Assembly: GCF_028583425.1 (NCBI RefSeq)
Contig: NC_072806.1
Span: forward strand, 36,564,001-36,628,000
Direction of reading: 5' to 3'
Length of the DNA: 64,000 nucleotides
Source: Eublepharis macularius
Taxonomy: Eukaryota > Chordata > Lepidosauria > Squamata > Eublepharidae
The notes beneath the pieces are model-generated. The model was not told the DNA's origin. It did no database searches and saw nothing but the letters and a program-made list of their open reading frames with translations. The position numbers and the translations under genes were made by a program. Positions 22,396 to 31,602 of the stretch are shown here, piece by piece. Numbering within the stretch: the first letter of the stretch is position 1; every line of letters starts with the position of its first letter.

Positions 22396-23191
22396 ATACA
22401 GAGCCTGAATTGGTGCCCTCCCTGGAAAGTTGCATTGTATGATTTTTATGTGTAAAGATCCACCACGAATCCCAGATGAGCTGCCCTTTATTTGGATCAG
22501 TCACATTCTCAGCCTCCATTCCTCACCTATAAAATAGGATTGCTTATCTTTGCATTGTCTGCATTCCCGTGAACACTGTCCTTGCCCCCGAAGCGAAGTT
22601 ACATTTAGACAGGATATGTTCTTGGCCAAAAGTTGTCTCATCAGTTTGACATTCTTGGGTCAGAGCTGCGTGTGTCCCTTCACTCCCTTGATACCTGCAG
22701 CACCTGGAAATAAGTGGCAGGTGGGAATGGGTAGCAGGAGCTGATTTTTCCATAGCACTCCCAACGCAAAGACTTCACACACTTAGCTGCCAAAACTAGT
22801 CGGCCATGCATAGATCCAGTAAAGAGATAAGTCAAGTGGTTTACAGGCATTTCAAAACTGGAACTTTTTCCACTCTGAGAAGTTGGCTTGGATGAACGAA
22901 GCCATCCTGCTGTCCTTCGCTGAGCGTGTGCCTTTCCAACAGGCGCAGCGCTTCCAAATGAGCCAGGCGCTTGCATTTTGGACCAGTTTTCACAAATAAA
23001 CCTTCCCAGCCGAGTTAGTGCTGCTTGCCACCGGGCAGCCTTTACAGCTATTGCACGCATCAGTTAGCCAAGTTGTTCATAATTAAATTTTATTACATTT
23101 TGTTTGGAGCGATATAAACAGCCCAGCAGCCTCCTATCCCCGTCCAACCATAACCACAATAGCAAAAGAAAAGGAGGAAGATAGGTGGAGG

Positions 23192-23509
23192 CAGGGCTTT
23201 TTTTCTGGGAAAAGAGGTGGTGGAACTCAGGACCGCACTATAACATCATGTTGGGTCAGCTGGAACAAGGGGGGAGTTTTTAAAAGTTTAAATCGCCCTT
23301 GGCGAAAATGGTCTCATGGCTGGTGGCCCCGCCCCCTGATCTCCAGACAGAGGGGAGTTGAGATTGCCCTCTGCGCTGCTGGAGCGGCATGGCGGGCAAT
23401 CTCAACTCCCCTCTGTTTGGAGATCGGGGGTGGGGCCACCGGCCATGTGACCATTTTTAAGAAGTGCTGGAACTCCTTTCCACCGCGTTCCAGCTGAAAA
23501 AAAGCCCTG
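23192..23509. mobile_element. Palindromic hAT MITE copy 4
   Basis: Long form. The TSDs GGTGGAGG and AGTGGAGG agree at 7 of 8 bases (23184-23191, 23510-23517). The internal CpGs of the GACGTCAC block have decayed to TAACATCA. Confidence 0.9.
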
Positions 23510-23937
23510 AGTGGAGGAGAATGTATCCAGAAAATGCTCAGCAGTTCAGAGCCAAAGACTTTTTTGTTGTTGTGCTTGGTGCTCACTCCACAGCATGGAA
23601 TCCACCACATTCACAATTACCATCAACCAGAAGAGCCAAATTTATTTCCATCCCTGGAATAAGGGCTGTACCTCCGGGAAGCTTGCAGTCCTCCTGTTCA
23701 GCTGCCAGCAGAGAACCACCTGTCAACAAGAAGCCCCAGTGGGTCTTGTCCACTTTTCTGAAACCTGGGACAGGTGCCACATTGGAGAACAGTGCCCAAA
23801 AGAGCCACAGGGGGCATGTCGAACAGCCCTATGTGGCTCCCAAGCCACTGTCACTGTTCTGCAATATTTTTAACAACATCTGGTTATATTTTAAAGCGCT
23901 GTAAAAGGGAGACCATATTAGGATGAAACTTCTCAGA

Positions 23938-24255
23938 TTCTTCATATTTATTTATTTGCTTCATTTATACTTCCCCCCATGGGGACCTGAAGTGGATAAT
24001 AGTAATGATGATGATGATGATGATTGCAACAACAACAATCAATTTATATACTGTCCTTTAGGACAACTCAATGCCCACTCAGAGCAATTTACAAAGTGTG
24101 TTGTTATTATAGTTCTCCATTTTATTTTGTGAGGTTGGTTAGGCTGAGAGTGTGTGACTGGCCCAAAGTGACCCAGCCAGCTTCCACCACAGAGCAGAGA
24201 TTTGAACAAGGGATTCCCAGATCCTAGTCCAACACTTTAACTCCTACACCCCAAG
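23938..24255 (-). repeat. Sauria-type SINE, reverse copy
   Basis: Plus-strand (GATGAT)n and CAACAACAACAATC precede TTTATATACTGTCC and GCCCACTCAGAGCAATTTAC, the reversed BovB-like tail. GACTGGCCCAAAGTGACCC and the reversed tRNA head follow. A trimming SINE-like piece precedes it at 23938-24000. Confidence 0.8.
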
Positions 24256-24584
24256 AGCTCTTCCTATCAATGAAAGGAAAGTTTGTTCATTAGCAGTATG
24301 TTGCATCAGGTCTTCTACTTATAGATTTCTACAGGTTGAGAATCTAGATTTTCACAGAGGAATATTTTGCAATCAGAGCAGTTTTATGTATTTATTCAAC
24401 ATAACTATTTAAGCTGTTAATAAGACCTATCCCTCCATGAATTTTTCTAATTTCCTTTTAAGGCAATACCAGTAGCCATCACCAAACCTGCAGCAGTGAG
24501 TTCCAGAAATTAATGATGCTTTGTGTGAGAAAGTACTTCTCTTTTTCATGTCCCAAGCTTAGGCAATCTATTTGAATGACATCA

Positions 24585-25016
24585 AATGGGTCATTTCGTA
24601 GAAAAAGAGCTGGAGGGACTCATTAGCATAACTTATTAGCATATACCACACCCCTTGCCAGCACCAGAAGTGTGTCATTAGCATAATTGATTTGCATATG
24701 CCACACCCCCTGACATCACCAATCCTGTCTGTTTTGGACCCAATCCTGGCCATTCAGGGCTGAAATTGAGCCCAAAATGGCAAAAAGGGGCTGAAAATGG
24801 CTGAAAAGGGGCCCAAAATGGTCAGGTTCGGGCCGCTGTTGAGCGGAAGAGTGATCCACCACCCATCAGAGGCCCGATCGGGGCTGTTTTGGCCCCGATC
24901 CAGGCCAAAACGGGCCCAAAATGGCTGAGTCAGGTGGGCGGGGCCACCTGTCATGTCACCTCTTTGGGGAACTGCCGGAACTGCGTTCCTGCGCGTTCCC
25001 CCTCGAAATGAGCCCA
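24585..25016. mobile_element. hAT-type MITE family 'GGTCATTTC', copy 1
   Basis: The left end GGGTCATTTCGTAGAAAAAG is complementary to the right end CCTCGAAATGAGCCC. The interior has ATTAGCATAACTTATTAGC, ATTTGCATATGCC and tandem (CCCAAAATGG)-like units. The TSD is eroded. Confidence 0.78.
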
Positions 25017-25597
25017 GTAGTGCTGAGAGAGGAAGAAAATTCTCTTACAGCCAAATAGCAAGTTTATAACCAATGATCAGATGGATAGTGTTAAAGGACA
25101 GCTTTGTAGAAAGTGGTGGATTCTTTGTAGAAAGGGTCAAATGTATTCACTGCAAACTGTCTTCCCAAAATGTTACAGCATACACCCCATAACCTAGCAA
25201 ATAAGTAAAAGAGAGATACTTCTCCACTAGTAGTTATGGCGTTGAGAGATAGTTAACCCGAACAACTTTGGTTTAATTTTGAAAGGGTTTTTTTTAATTC
25301 TACGTTAGGGTCAGAGATTGGCTTGTTTACAGAAACTCAGCAGAATCCATTCCTAACTTGGAAACAATCTCAGTGGGGAATGTGATGAGACAACATAGTT
25401 TTCTACAAAATTACAACTTACTTGTAAGTTGTGCGAAATAGAGAGGGAAGCAGAGCGAGCGAGCACATGAATATTCAGCCTGTTCAGCAGTCTTTCAGAC
25501 CTGGAAAGTCTGGCTGTGTAAAAGCAGAAGACCACTTTGGTTTGCAGGATGCTCTGGGCTGAGTCAGAATGTACCTTTTAAAGACATCCGGACAACA

Positions 25598-25675
25598 CTA
25601 TTAACACAAGAGGAATCCTGCTGGATCAGACCAAAGGTCCTTGTAAGTCAGCATCCTGCTTCCCACAGTGGTCAA
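25598..25675 (+). repeat. LINE/SINE-derived fragment
   Basis: CTGCTGGATCAGACCAAAGGTCC and AGCATCCTGCTTCCCACAGTGG are a widespread reptile repeat block. The family is not resolved. Related blocks lie near 43480-43610 and 49180-49260. Confidence 0.45.
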
Positions 25676-25679
25676 AGTA

Positions 25680-25888
25680 TTATGTACTACATTTGTACCC
25701 TTCTCTTCTTCCAAGGAGGTGATGGTGGCATACCTTGTTCTCCCTCCTCCATTTTATCCTCACAGCCACCCTTTGAGGTAGGTTAGAGTATGTGACTGGC
25801 CCAAGGTCACCAAGTGAGCTTCCACGGCAGAATGGGGAATCAAACACGGGCCTCCCAGATCCTAGTCCGACACAGTAAACATTTGAGA
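25680..25888 (-). repeat. tRNA-derived SINE, reverse copy
   Basis: TTTTATCCTCACAGCCACCC, then ATGTGACTGGCCCAAGGTCACC and the reversed head ending AGTCCGACAC. Same family as 5385-5620. Confidence 0.75.
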
Positions 25889-26024
25889 CCAACACTGGGT
25901 CTCAAAATGTCCCTAGAAGCCCACCAAACACAGAGGAGAGCCCAAAGCCTCCTAGCTGTTGCCCTACCCCAACAACTAGTATTTACAGGTATCCCCCAAC
26001 TCTACAGAGAGGCTCCCATTAACC

Positions 26025-26240
26025 TAGGGTTGCCAACCTCCAGGTGGGGGCTGGAGATCTCCTGGAATTTCAACTGATCTCTAGGTGACAGAGATCAGTT
26101 CCCCTGGAGAAAATGGCTGGAGAGGGTGGACTCTATGGCACTATACCCTGCTGAAGTCCCTCCCCTCCCCAAACCCAGACCTCTCCAGGCTCCGCCTTCC
26201 AAATCTCCAGTAATTTCCCAATCTGGAGCTTGCAACCCTA
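26025..26240 (-). mobile_element. hAT MITE 'GTTGCCAG', reverse copy
   Basis: TAGGGTTGCCAACCTCCAGG on the left and TTGCAACCCTA on the right. The body is reversed relative to the 9025 copy. No clear TSD. Confidence 0.82.
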
Positions 26241-27149
26241 ATAACTGTCATAATTCCACGAATGGAGTTCATCATCTCACCATTTTTCAAGATTATATAT
26301 TTTAAAAACCCTGCAAAACTGGCCTCAACTATGTAAATCAATCTCTCCTCTTCCCCCACCTTGCAGTAGCCGCTTTTCTTTTGCTCCGTTGGGCCTGTGA
26401 GACTTGGTCATTATTTAGCACTGGAAAGCTGAAGGTGGTCACGTTGCTCTAATGAAGCCAGATGGTTAGAGAAGCCAAACAATGGACTGGTCAGTCCCTG
26501 AATCAATCTGGAGAACCCTTTAAAACCCATGCCTGCCTGGGCATTTTGGGTGGTTTGAATTAACATTCTGCAGTGCAAGAAGGAAACAAGAGGGAAACAC
26601 AGCCTCATGCCAGAGAGAATTGGTGGGGAGGGCAATAAGGTGCCGTGAGCCTGAGGTGCTTAATAATGAAGAGCATTAGCAACCATTTTAGGTAATTTGT
26701 GGTGGGTTCCCCCCCCCCCCCGCCAAGCATTTACAAATCAATTTAATTCTGAAGGGAGTCTCTCTCCACCCAGGTGCAGGGTATGTCAGAGAAAATTTTA
26801 AGGGCACCTTTTCTGGTAAATTCTTCTGTCCTGTACAATGAACAACCACTGATTAGGAGGTGAGCTGGCAGCTAAAATGTGGCAATTGAACCAAACTTAA
26901 GGATGCCTATAACATTAAAAAAACAGTCCCCAGGCTCTGCTGTCGTGACTTCTCTCAGAAAGGAACCCTGGGAATTGATGTAAGTTTAACCAAGAAAAGC
27001 CCGTATTGGACAGGGAGCGTGAGATACAGATTTTTAATGTAAACAGTTCCATGAAGCAGGCAGAGGATGTTATGCTCTCAGAACTGCAATTCCCAAAGTT
27101 CGTTAAGGCATGACAGGTTTTAAAAGCAGTTCAGGTTTGCAGTGCAGAC

Positions 27150-27546
27150 TAGAGATGGGCACGAACCGAAATACGAACCAAAATTATGCACAAACCAGGC
27201 CGGTTCGTGGTTTGCAACCCGTGGTTCGTCAGATCCCATTTCTGACGAACCGCCACAAACTTTTAGGCTGGTTCGTTTGGTTGGTTTTTTGGTTCGTGAC
27301 TGAAGACAGCCTGGTGCCAATCAGTTTCCTAGGCAACGGGATGGACTTCCTGCAGACCTTCTGCTGGCCTGGAGGTGACCTTCTGCTGACCCGAAAGTGA
27401 CGTTTTTCTGACCTGGAGGTGACTTTTCACGAACCAAACGAACTGGTTTGTGAACCAGGGCAGGTTCGTGAAAGTTCGTGGTTCGTGAAATTTGATGAAC
27501 CACGAACTGCATGGTTCGGGTTTTTTCTGGTTCGTGCCCATCTCTA
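27150..27546. mobile_element. hAT MITE family 'AGAGATGGGCACGAACC', copy 1
   Basis: The ends TAGAGATGGGCACGAACC and GGTTCGTGCCCATCTCTA have a perfect TSD GTGCAGAC (27142-27149, 27547-27554). The interior has many GGTTCGT/ACGAACC units in both orientations, probable transposase-binding repeats. Confidence 0.93.
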
Positions 27547-28162
27547 GTGCAGACAGAAGTGTTGAATGCACTTCTACAACATTGCTCGTGTTTATTACTC
27601 TCCCTGTGTTTATCCATCATCTTTTACGTTAAAGTATCCCAAATTCTTTTGAATTGAAGGCCACATATATTTTTAAAAATAGTTTTCCGTTTTAACAGTT
27701 ATAAAAATTTATTTTGCTTGGCTTAGTCAGATGTAAACTTGATCTCTTGAAACAGGGCAAAATAAACAGGTTAAAACCAATCTCTCTGCCGGGTAGAACC
27801 ATGTATGCTGCCCTGAGCTTCTTAGATGAAAAGTTGGATAAAAGTTTAGCTGGTGGGTGGGTGAGAGAGATTTTGATTTAGGCTGCGGTGATAAGGCAGG
27901 AGATTTCAGCCAGGCACCTGGAGCATGCATTTTCCAACCTCATCCTGGAACACCCAAGCCCACAACAAGCCCAGCCAGTGCAAACTGGATTTGCATCCCT
28001 GTATCAAGCTCCTTTCACAATGTGAAAGCGTTCCCTGTAGACAAGTTGATACGGAAAAAGTTTTCTGAAAGATGGGGTGGTGGCAGGAGCCGGGGACCTG
28101 AAAATCCCTGAAATGAAGGATGTAAATTAAACAGAATGGGAGAACATACTTAAACCTCAGGG

Positions 28163-28370
28163 ATATAGGTCAAGATGGGTAGCTCTGTTAGTCTGTCTGT
28201 AGCAGTAGAAAAGAGCAAGAGTCCAGTAGAACTTATAAGACTAATAAAATTTGTGGTAGGGTATAAGCTTTCGTGAGCCACAACTCACTTCTTCAGAAAG
28301 CTCATACCACAAATTTTGTTAGTCTTATAGGTGCTACTGGACTCTTGCTCTTTTCTACTGCTAAGAGATA
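28163..28370. mobile_element. Inverted-duplicate Penelope-like insertion, second family
   Basis: The arms AGCAGTAGAAAAGAGCAAGAGTCC and its complement flank a centre near 28280. The left end also has TCTGTTAGTCTGTCTGTAG. The flanks AGGGATATAG and AGAGATACAG agree at 8 of 10, a possible TSD. It carries the CTGAAGA-hairpin-GAAA block. Confidence 0.6.
28269..28296 (-). ncRNA. Hammerhead-like core
   Basis: The minus strand reads CTGAAGA, A, stem GTGAG/CTCAC with a 6-nt loop, then GAAA. The stem sequence differs from that at 17.3 kb but pairs perfectly. Confidence 0.4.
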
Positions 28371-28590
28371 CAGACCACCACTCAATGCTCAATAAATTTT
28401 GCTGAGTTTATTTTATTTCCAAGCAGGCGTACTTAGGAGACTATAGCCTTAATCATGTTTTGTTGGGTTGTGTCCATTAACTAGTATTGGCAAATCCAGT
28501 TCGGGAGTAAAATGTTACACTTTGATTTCTGCTTGACTTTGCTGCATGTATGGACACGTTTTACAGCTGGTCTTCCCTTGTGTATTGCAG

Positions 28591-28689
28591 CTGAAAAAGG
28601 AAAACATCAGAGCTCCACTGAACACAAAGAGAAAATTTAATTCAGGTTAGCGTGCATAGAATGGCAGCCTAAGCCCTCCAGCATCCCTC
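28591..28689 (+). other. DUSP14: 5' UTR part of the DUSP14 coding exon
   Basis: A pyrimidine-rich run followed by TTGCAG ends at 28590, 99 nt before the ATG. This is a good splice acceptor, so the coding exon probably begins at 28591 and one or more noncoding exons lie upstream. I could not place those exons or the promoter. The exon start is inferred from the signal only. Confidence 0.6.
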
Positions 28690-29289
28690 ATGACGTCCCG
28701 AAGACATTATTCTTTACCACGAACTCTGATGACTCCTCGTTTGTTTTCCGAGGGGGCTCTGGGGGGCATCGCCCAGATTACCCCCTTCCTGTACCTCAGC
28801 AAAGGAAGTGTTGCTGCAAATCGACAGCTGCTCCTGGCGCGTGGGATCACGTGTATCATCAACGCCACCATCGAGCTCCCCAATTATAATTTCCCTGATT
28901 TTGAATATGTCAAAGTGCCTGTGGCCGACATGCCCAGCGCCCCCATCTCGCTGTACTTTGACAGCGTGGCTGACAAGATCCAAAGCGTGGCACGGAAGCA
29001 CGGAGTCACCTTGGTCCATTGCGCAGCTGGTGTGAGTCGGTCAGCCACCCTCTGCATCGTGTACCTCATGAAATACCAGAACGTCTCCCTGTATGAGGCT
29101 TACAATTGGGTGAAATCGAGGAGACCTGTCATACATCCCAATGTGGGCTTCTGGAGGCAGCTCATAGACTATGAACGAGAGCTCTATGGGAGGAACACAG
29201 TTAAAATGGTACAGACTCCGTATGGCGTTATGCCAGATGTGTATGTGAGGGAGAGAAGAACCTTTGTGCCTTACTGGGGGGGAGTTTGA
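28690..29289 (+). CDS. DUSP14: Dual specificity phosphatase 14 (MKP6), single coding exon
   Basis: This intact frame of 199 codons plus stop is DUSP14, a small cytoplasmic dual-specificity phosphatase. Family members remove phosphate from tyrosine and threonine/serine, and DUSP14 acts on MAP kinases and on TAB1/TAK1 in T-cell signalling (family knowledge). The sequence shows the catalytic loop HCAAGVSRSA at residues 110-119, with Cys111 as nucleophile and Arg117 for phosphate binding. Asp80 sits where the general acid is expected (VPVAD, 76-80). The protein has no N-terminal CH2/rhodanese domain, as expected for an atypical DUSP, and its length is close to the human 198 residues. The first ATG after a splice acceptor at 28589-28590 is chosen because the N-terminus then aligns with the family start (LPRTLM at 9-14). 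The start context is weak (C at -3). The C-terminus (YWGGV) is one residue longer than I remember for human. No break is seen. Confidence 0.97.
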   Translation: MTSRRHYSLPRTLMTPRLFSEGALGGIAQITPFLYLSKGSVAANRQLLLARGITCIINATIELPNYNFPDFEYVKVPVADMPSAPISLYFDSVADKIQSVARKHGVTLVHCAAGVSRSATLCIVYLMKYQNVSLYEAYNWVKSRRPVIHPNVGFWRQLIDYERELYGRNTVKMVQTPYGVMPDVYVRERRTFVPYWGGV

Positions 29290-30050
29290 GGAAAAGGAAT
29301 GGAAGCAGAAGAGGACGTGATATTCGGAGCCCATCGGACTGGAGACCATTTCCTTTTCTTCTCATGGACATCACCTTTACGAGACAGCAGAACCTCTGAT
29401 GAGTTTTCAAAGCACTAAACCAGCAAACCCCTTGATTCAGGGGGCCTTAAACCTAAACCCTGTGGAGTTCACTTTACAGCAAGGTCTCCTTGGCAAAGAT
29501 GTACAGCTTCCATCCACATGAACTTGCAAAATCCATTTCAACAACCTAATTCATGAAGCCAAGCATTACGTTGGCAGAAGATGTGACCTGAAATATTGTT
29601 TTGCAATGCAGTGGATTTTATTTTTCCCTTCCTTGTAATAAGAAACTTGATGGTAAAAAGACTCCTAAGCAGAACTGCAAAACTACTCTTTAATGTTGGA
29701 TTTTTAAAAATAAATGGTTGATGCAGAGAAGCACTATGCTTATTGCAATCTTAAATTATGTAGAAATTATTCCAGAAAGGTTTTCCATCTCCTTTAGCTT
29801 TTAATTTTTGTTTGGAGAAAAAAATGCTAGCCAGACAATCTGCCACAAATAAAAAAATTTAGACTATTACGATGTCACATTCTATTCTCTCTTTGATCTC
29901 AATCGTCCATCCAGACCATTCAACATTCCTTCCACCACTTTTGCACATTCTGTAAATTAAACCGCTTTGCACATATTTGTATAATTTATTTTGCTTGTAT
30001 GTTGGCCCTGTATGACTAGCAGAATAAACGGAACCCTCACTGCTCTGCCC
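29290..30050 (+). other. DUSP14: 3' UTR of DUSP14 with candidate poly(A) signals
   Basis: About 760 nt of mostly unique sequence follow the stop codon. AATAAA hexamers occur at 29709-29714, 29848-29853 and 30023-30028. Any of them could end the mRNA. The last is followed by T/G-rich sequence and is taken as the outer limit. No repeat is recognised in this stretch. Confidence 0.5.
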
Positions 30051-31596
30051 CAAGCCATCTCTACAATCTCAAGAGTGAGGCAGTGAGGAAAATACTTCTG
30101 TGTTTAAACAAGAAAAAACTTGTGCAAAAAGTACCATTTCCAGGAGCCAGTATAAAAATTTTTAAAGCTTCTTGCATGCAACAAACAAGTGCTTCAAGGA
30201 GAAGGGCTATTCTAAAACTTTCCTGTTGATGGACCAGTTTACTAGATGCAGGGAATCAATTAAATAAAATTAATCCTTTCCCTGCACACCTATGAGGACA
30301 GGCACACTCCATAATTCTATCCTGGCGTTTTCTGTAACGATTAGAGTATCTTTTAATTATGTAACATATGGCTGGCCTGACTAAATAACATTTTGAGTGA
30401 ACTGTGCTTTAAAATCGGTAAACAGCAGGCTTAGCAGGCAGTCTGGCAACAGCAATTTGTTACATAAGCAGACCCTTAGACCACTCTAACCAGCTCCAAC
30501 CCAAACAAAAATATTGGGCAACACAGAATTACCAGTCTAGGGACACCAGCAGTGGCCTCTCTGATCAACTTAAGAACCAATTCATTCCATAAACTGGTCA
30601 CTAGATCAGATTGGAAACAGCACAATTTTCCTAGAAGTTGCCACATTGCCATGGTTTAATACTGCAGATATATTACAGCGGGCAACAAAAGCCCAATCAG
30701 TCACCACCACCAAGCTGACCGAGAGGCCCAATTTCCCCTCCCTCCTGAAATTTATCTGCATCACCGTCAGCAGTACACTGAATGGCACTCGCTAAACTTC
30801 TTCTATCAAAGTTCGTAAAGCCATTTACAGAGCAGCAGGGAGGGAAATGCAGGCGCCTGTATTTCCCTTCCCCTTTCTGCTGCTCTGTAAATGCTAAACT
30901 TGTTCTCTTACCTCAAAGTTTGCTTGGATCTGTAGGCATCCTGGAAGCTTAAAGTTTAGCATTTACAGAGCAGCAGGAAGGGGAAGGGAAATACAGGCGC
31001 CTGTATTTCCCTCCCTGCTGCTCTGTAAATGCTAAACTTTAAGCTTCCAGGACACCTACAGATCCCGGCAAACCTTGAGGTAAGAGAACACGTGCTGAAC
31101 CTGGGTATTTCTTAATGTGTGTTTTGGCTCTTTTCTGCTTGAATTTGATTCTTTTCAAAAAGTTGCTAGTCGTGGTGGTGGCAAACTTGAGGTGAGCACC
31201 AGTCGTACAAGGAATGCAGGATTAGGCAGGTCAAGATTGCTTCTGGGGGAGGACAATTGAACCTGCCAGTTGAATCATCTTTAAGGGCTTTCAAAGTACA
31301 ACAACAACCCTGCAGGATGGAACCATCTAGCCCATCCGCTTGCTTCCTACACTGATCAATGAGAAGCCCCCAGAAAATACAGAAAAGCAGCTTATGCCAG
31401 CAGAAGCCCCTCCGTCTTTGGTTGCACCCCAGCAGCAGGTATTTAAAGAGATATACTGTGCCTGAACAAGGAGGTTTCATTTAGTTAATAGCCATGGTCA
31501 GATTTACCCTCCATGAATTTGTCTCATTAAAAACCACCTAAGCTACCAATCATCCCGAAGATGGGTGAAGAAGTGTTTTCTTTTGTTGGTGTTGAA
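30051..31596. other. DUSP14-SYNRG intergenic interval
   Basis: About 1.5 kb lie between the likely 3' ends of two convergent genes. Apart from the nested palindrome at 30817-31089 I see no repeat, RNA gene or convincing frame. The short frames here are chance. Confidence 0.5.
30817..31089. repeat. Nested palindromes (possible MITE or satellite unit)
   Basis: 30900-31089 is a palindrome of about 190 bp centred at 30995/30996 (CAGGCGCCTG). Its outer arms are TGTTCTCTTACCTCAA and complement. A second palindrome with the same core is at 30817-30898, centred on the same GGCGCC. Both share ATTTACAGAGCAGCAGG arms. Confidence 0.85.
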
Positions 31597-31602
31597 TTTA
31601 TT
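31597..31602 (-). terminator. SYNRG: Candidate distal poly(A) signal of SYNRG
   Basis: The plus-strand hexamer TTTATT reads AATAAA on the minus strand, about 4.05 kb past the SYNRG stop. It is the last good hexamer before the palindromic intergenic block. The two other candidates are nearer the stop codon. Confidence 0.35.

Larger units (their letters stand above)
1..28589. other. Repeat-rich region upstream of the DUSP14 coding exon; no supported gene
   Basis: No exon of a known protein was recognised here on either strand. Open frames up to 217 codons fall inside repeats or lack codon structure, family motifs or splice partners. The region probably includes DUSP14 5' intron and intergenic DNA. 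Non-repeat stretches where nothing could be named are about 571-1948, 2706-3835, 4050-4672, 8058-9016, 9251-10220, 10410-11130, 13789-14754, 15490-16490, 17650-18469, 20410-21070, 22400-23183, 26245-27141 and 27555-28160. No CpG-island promoter stands out from the GC-rich repeats. Confidence 0.6.
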
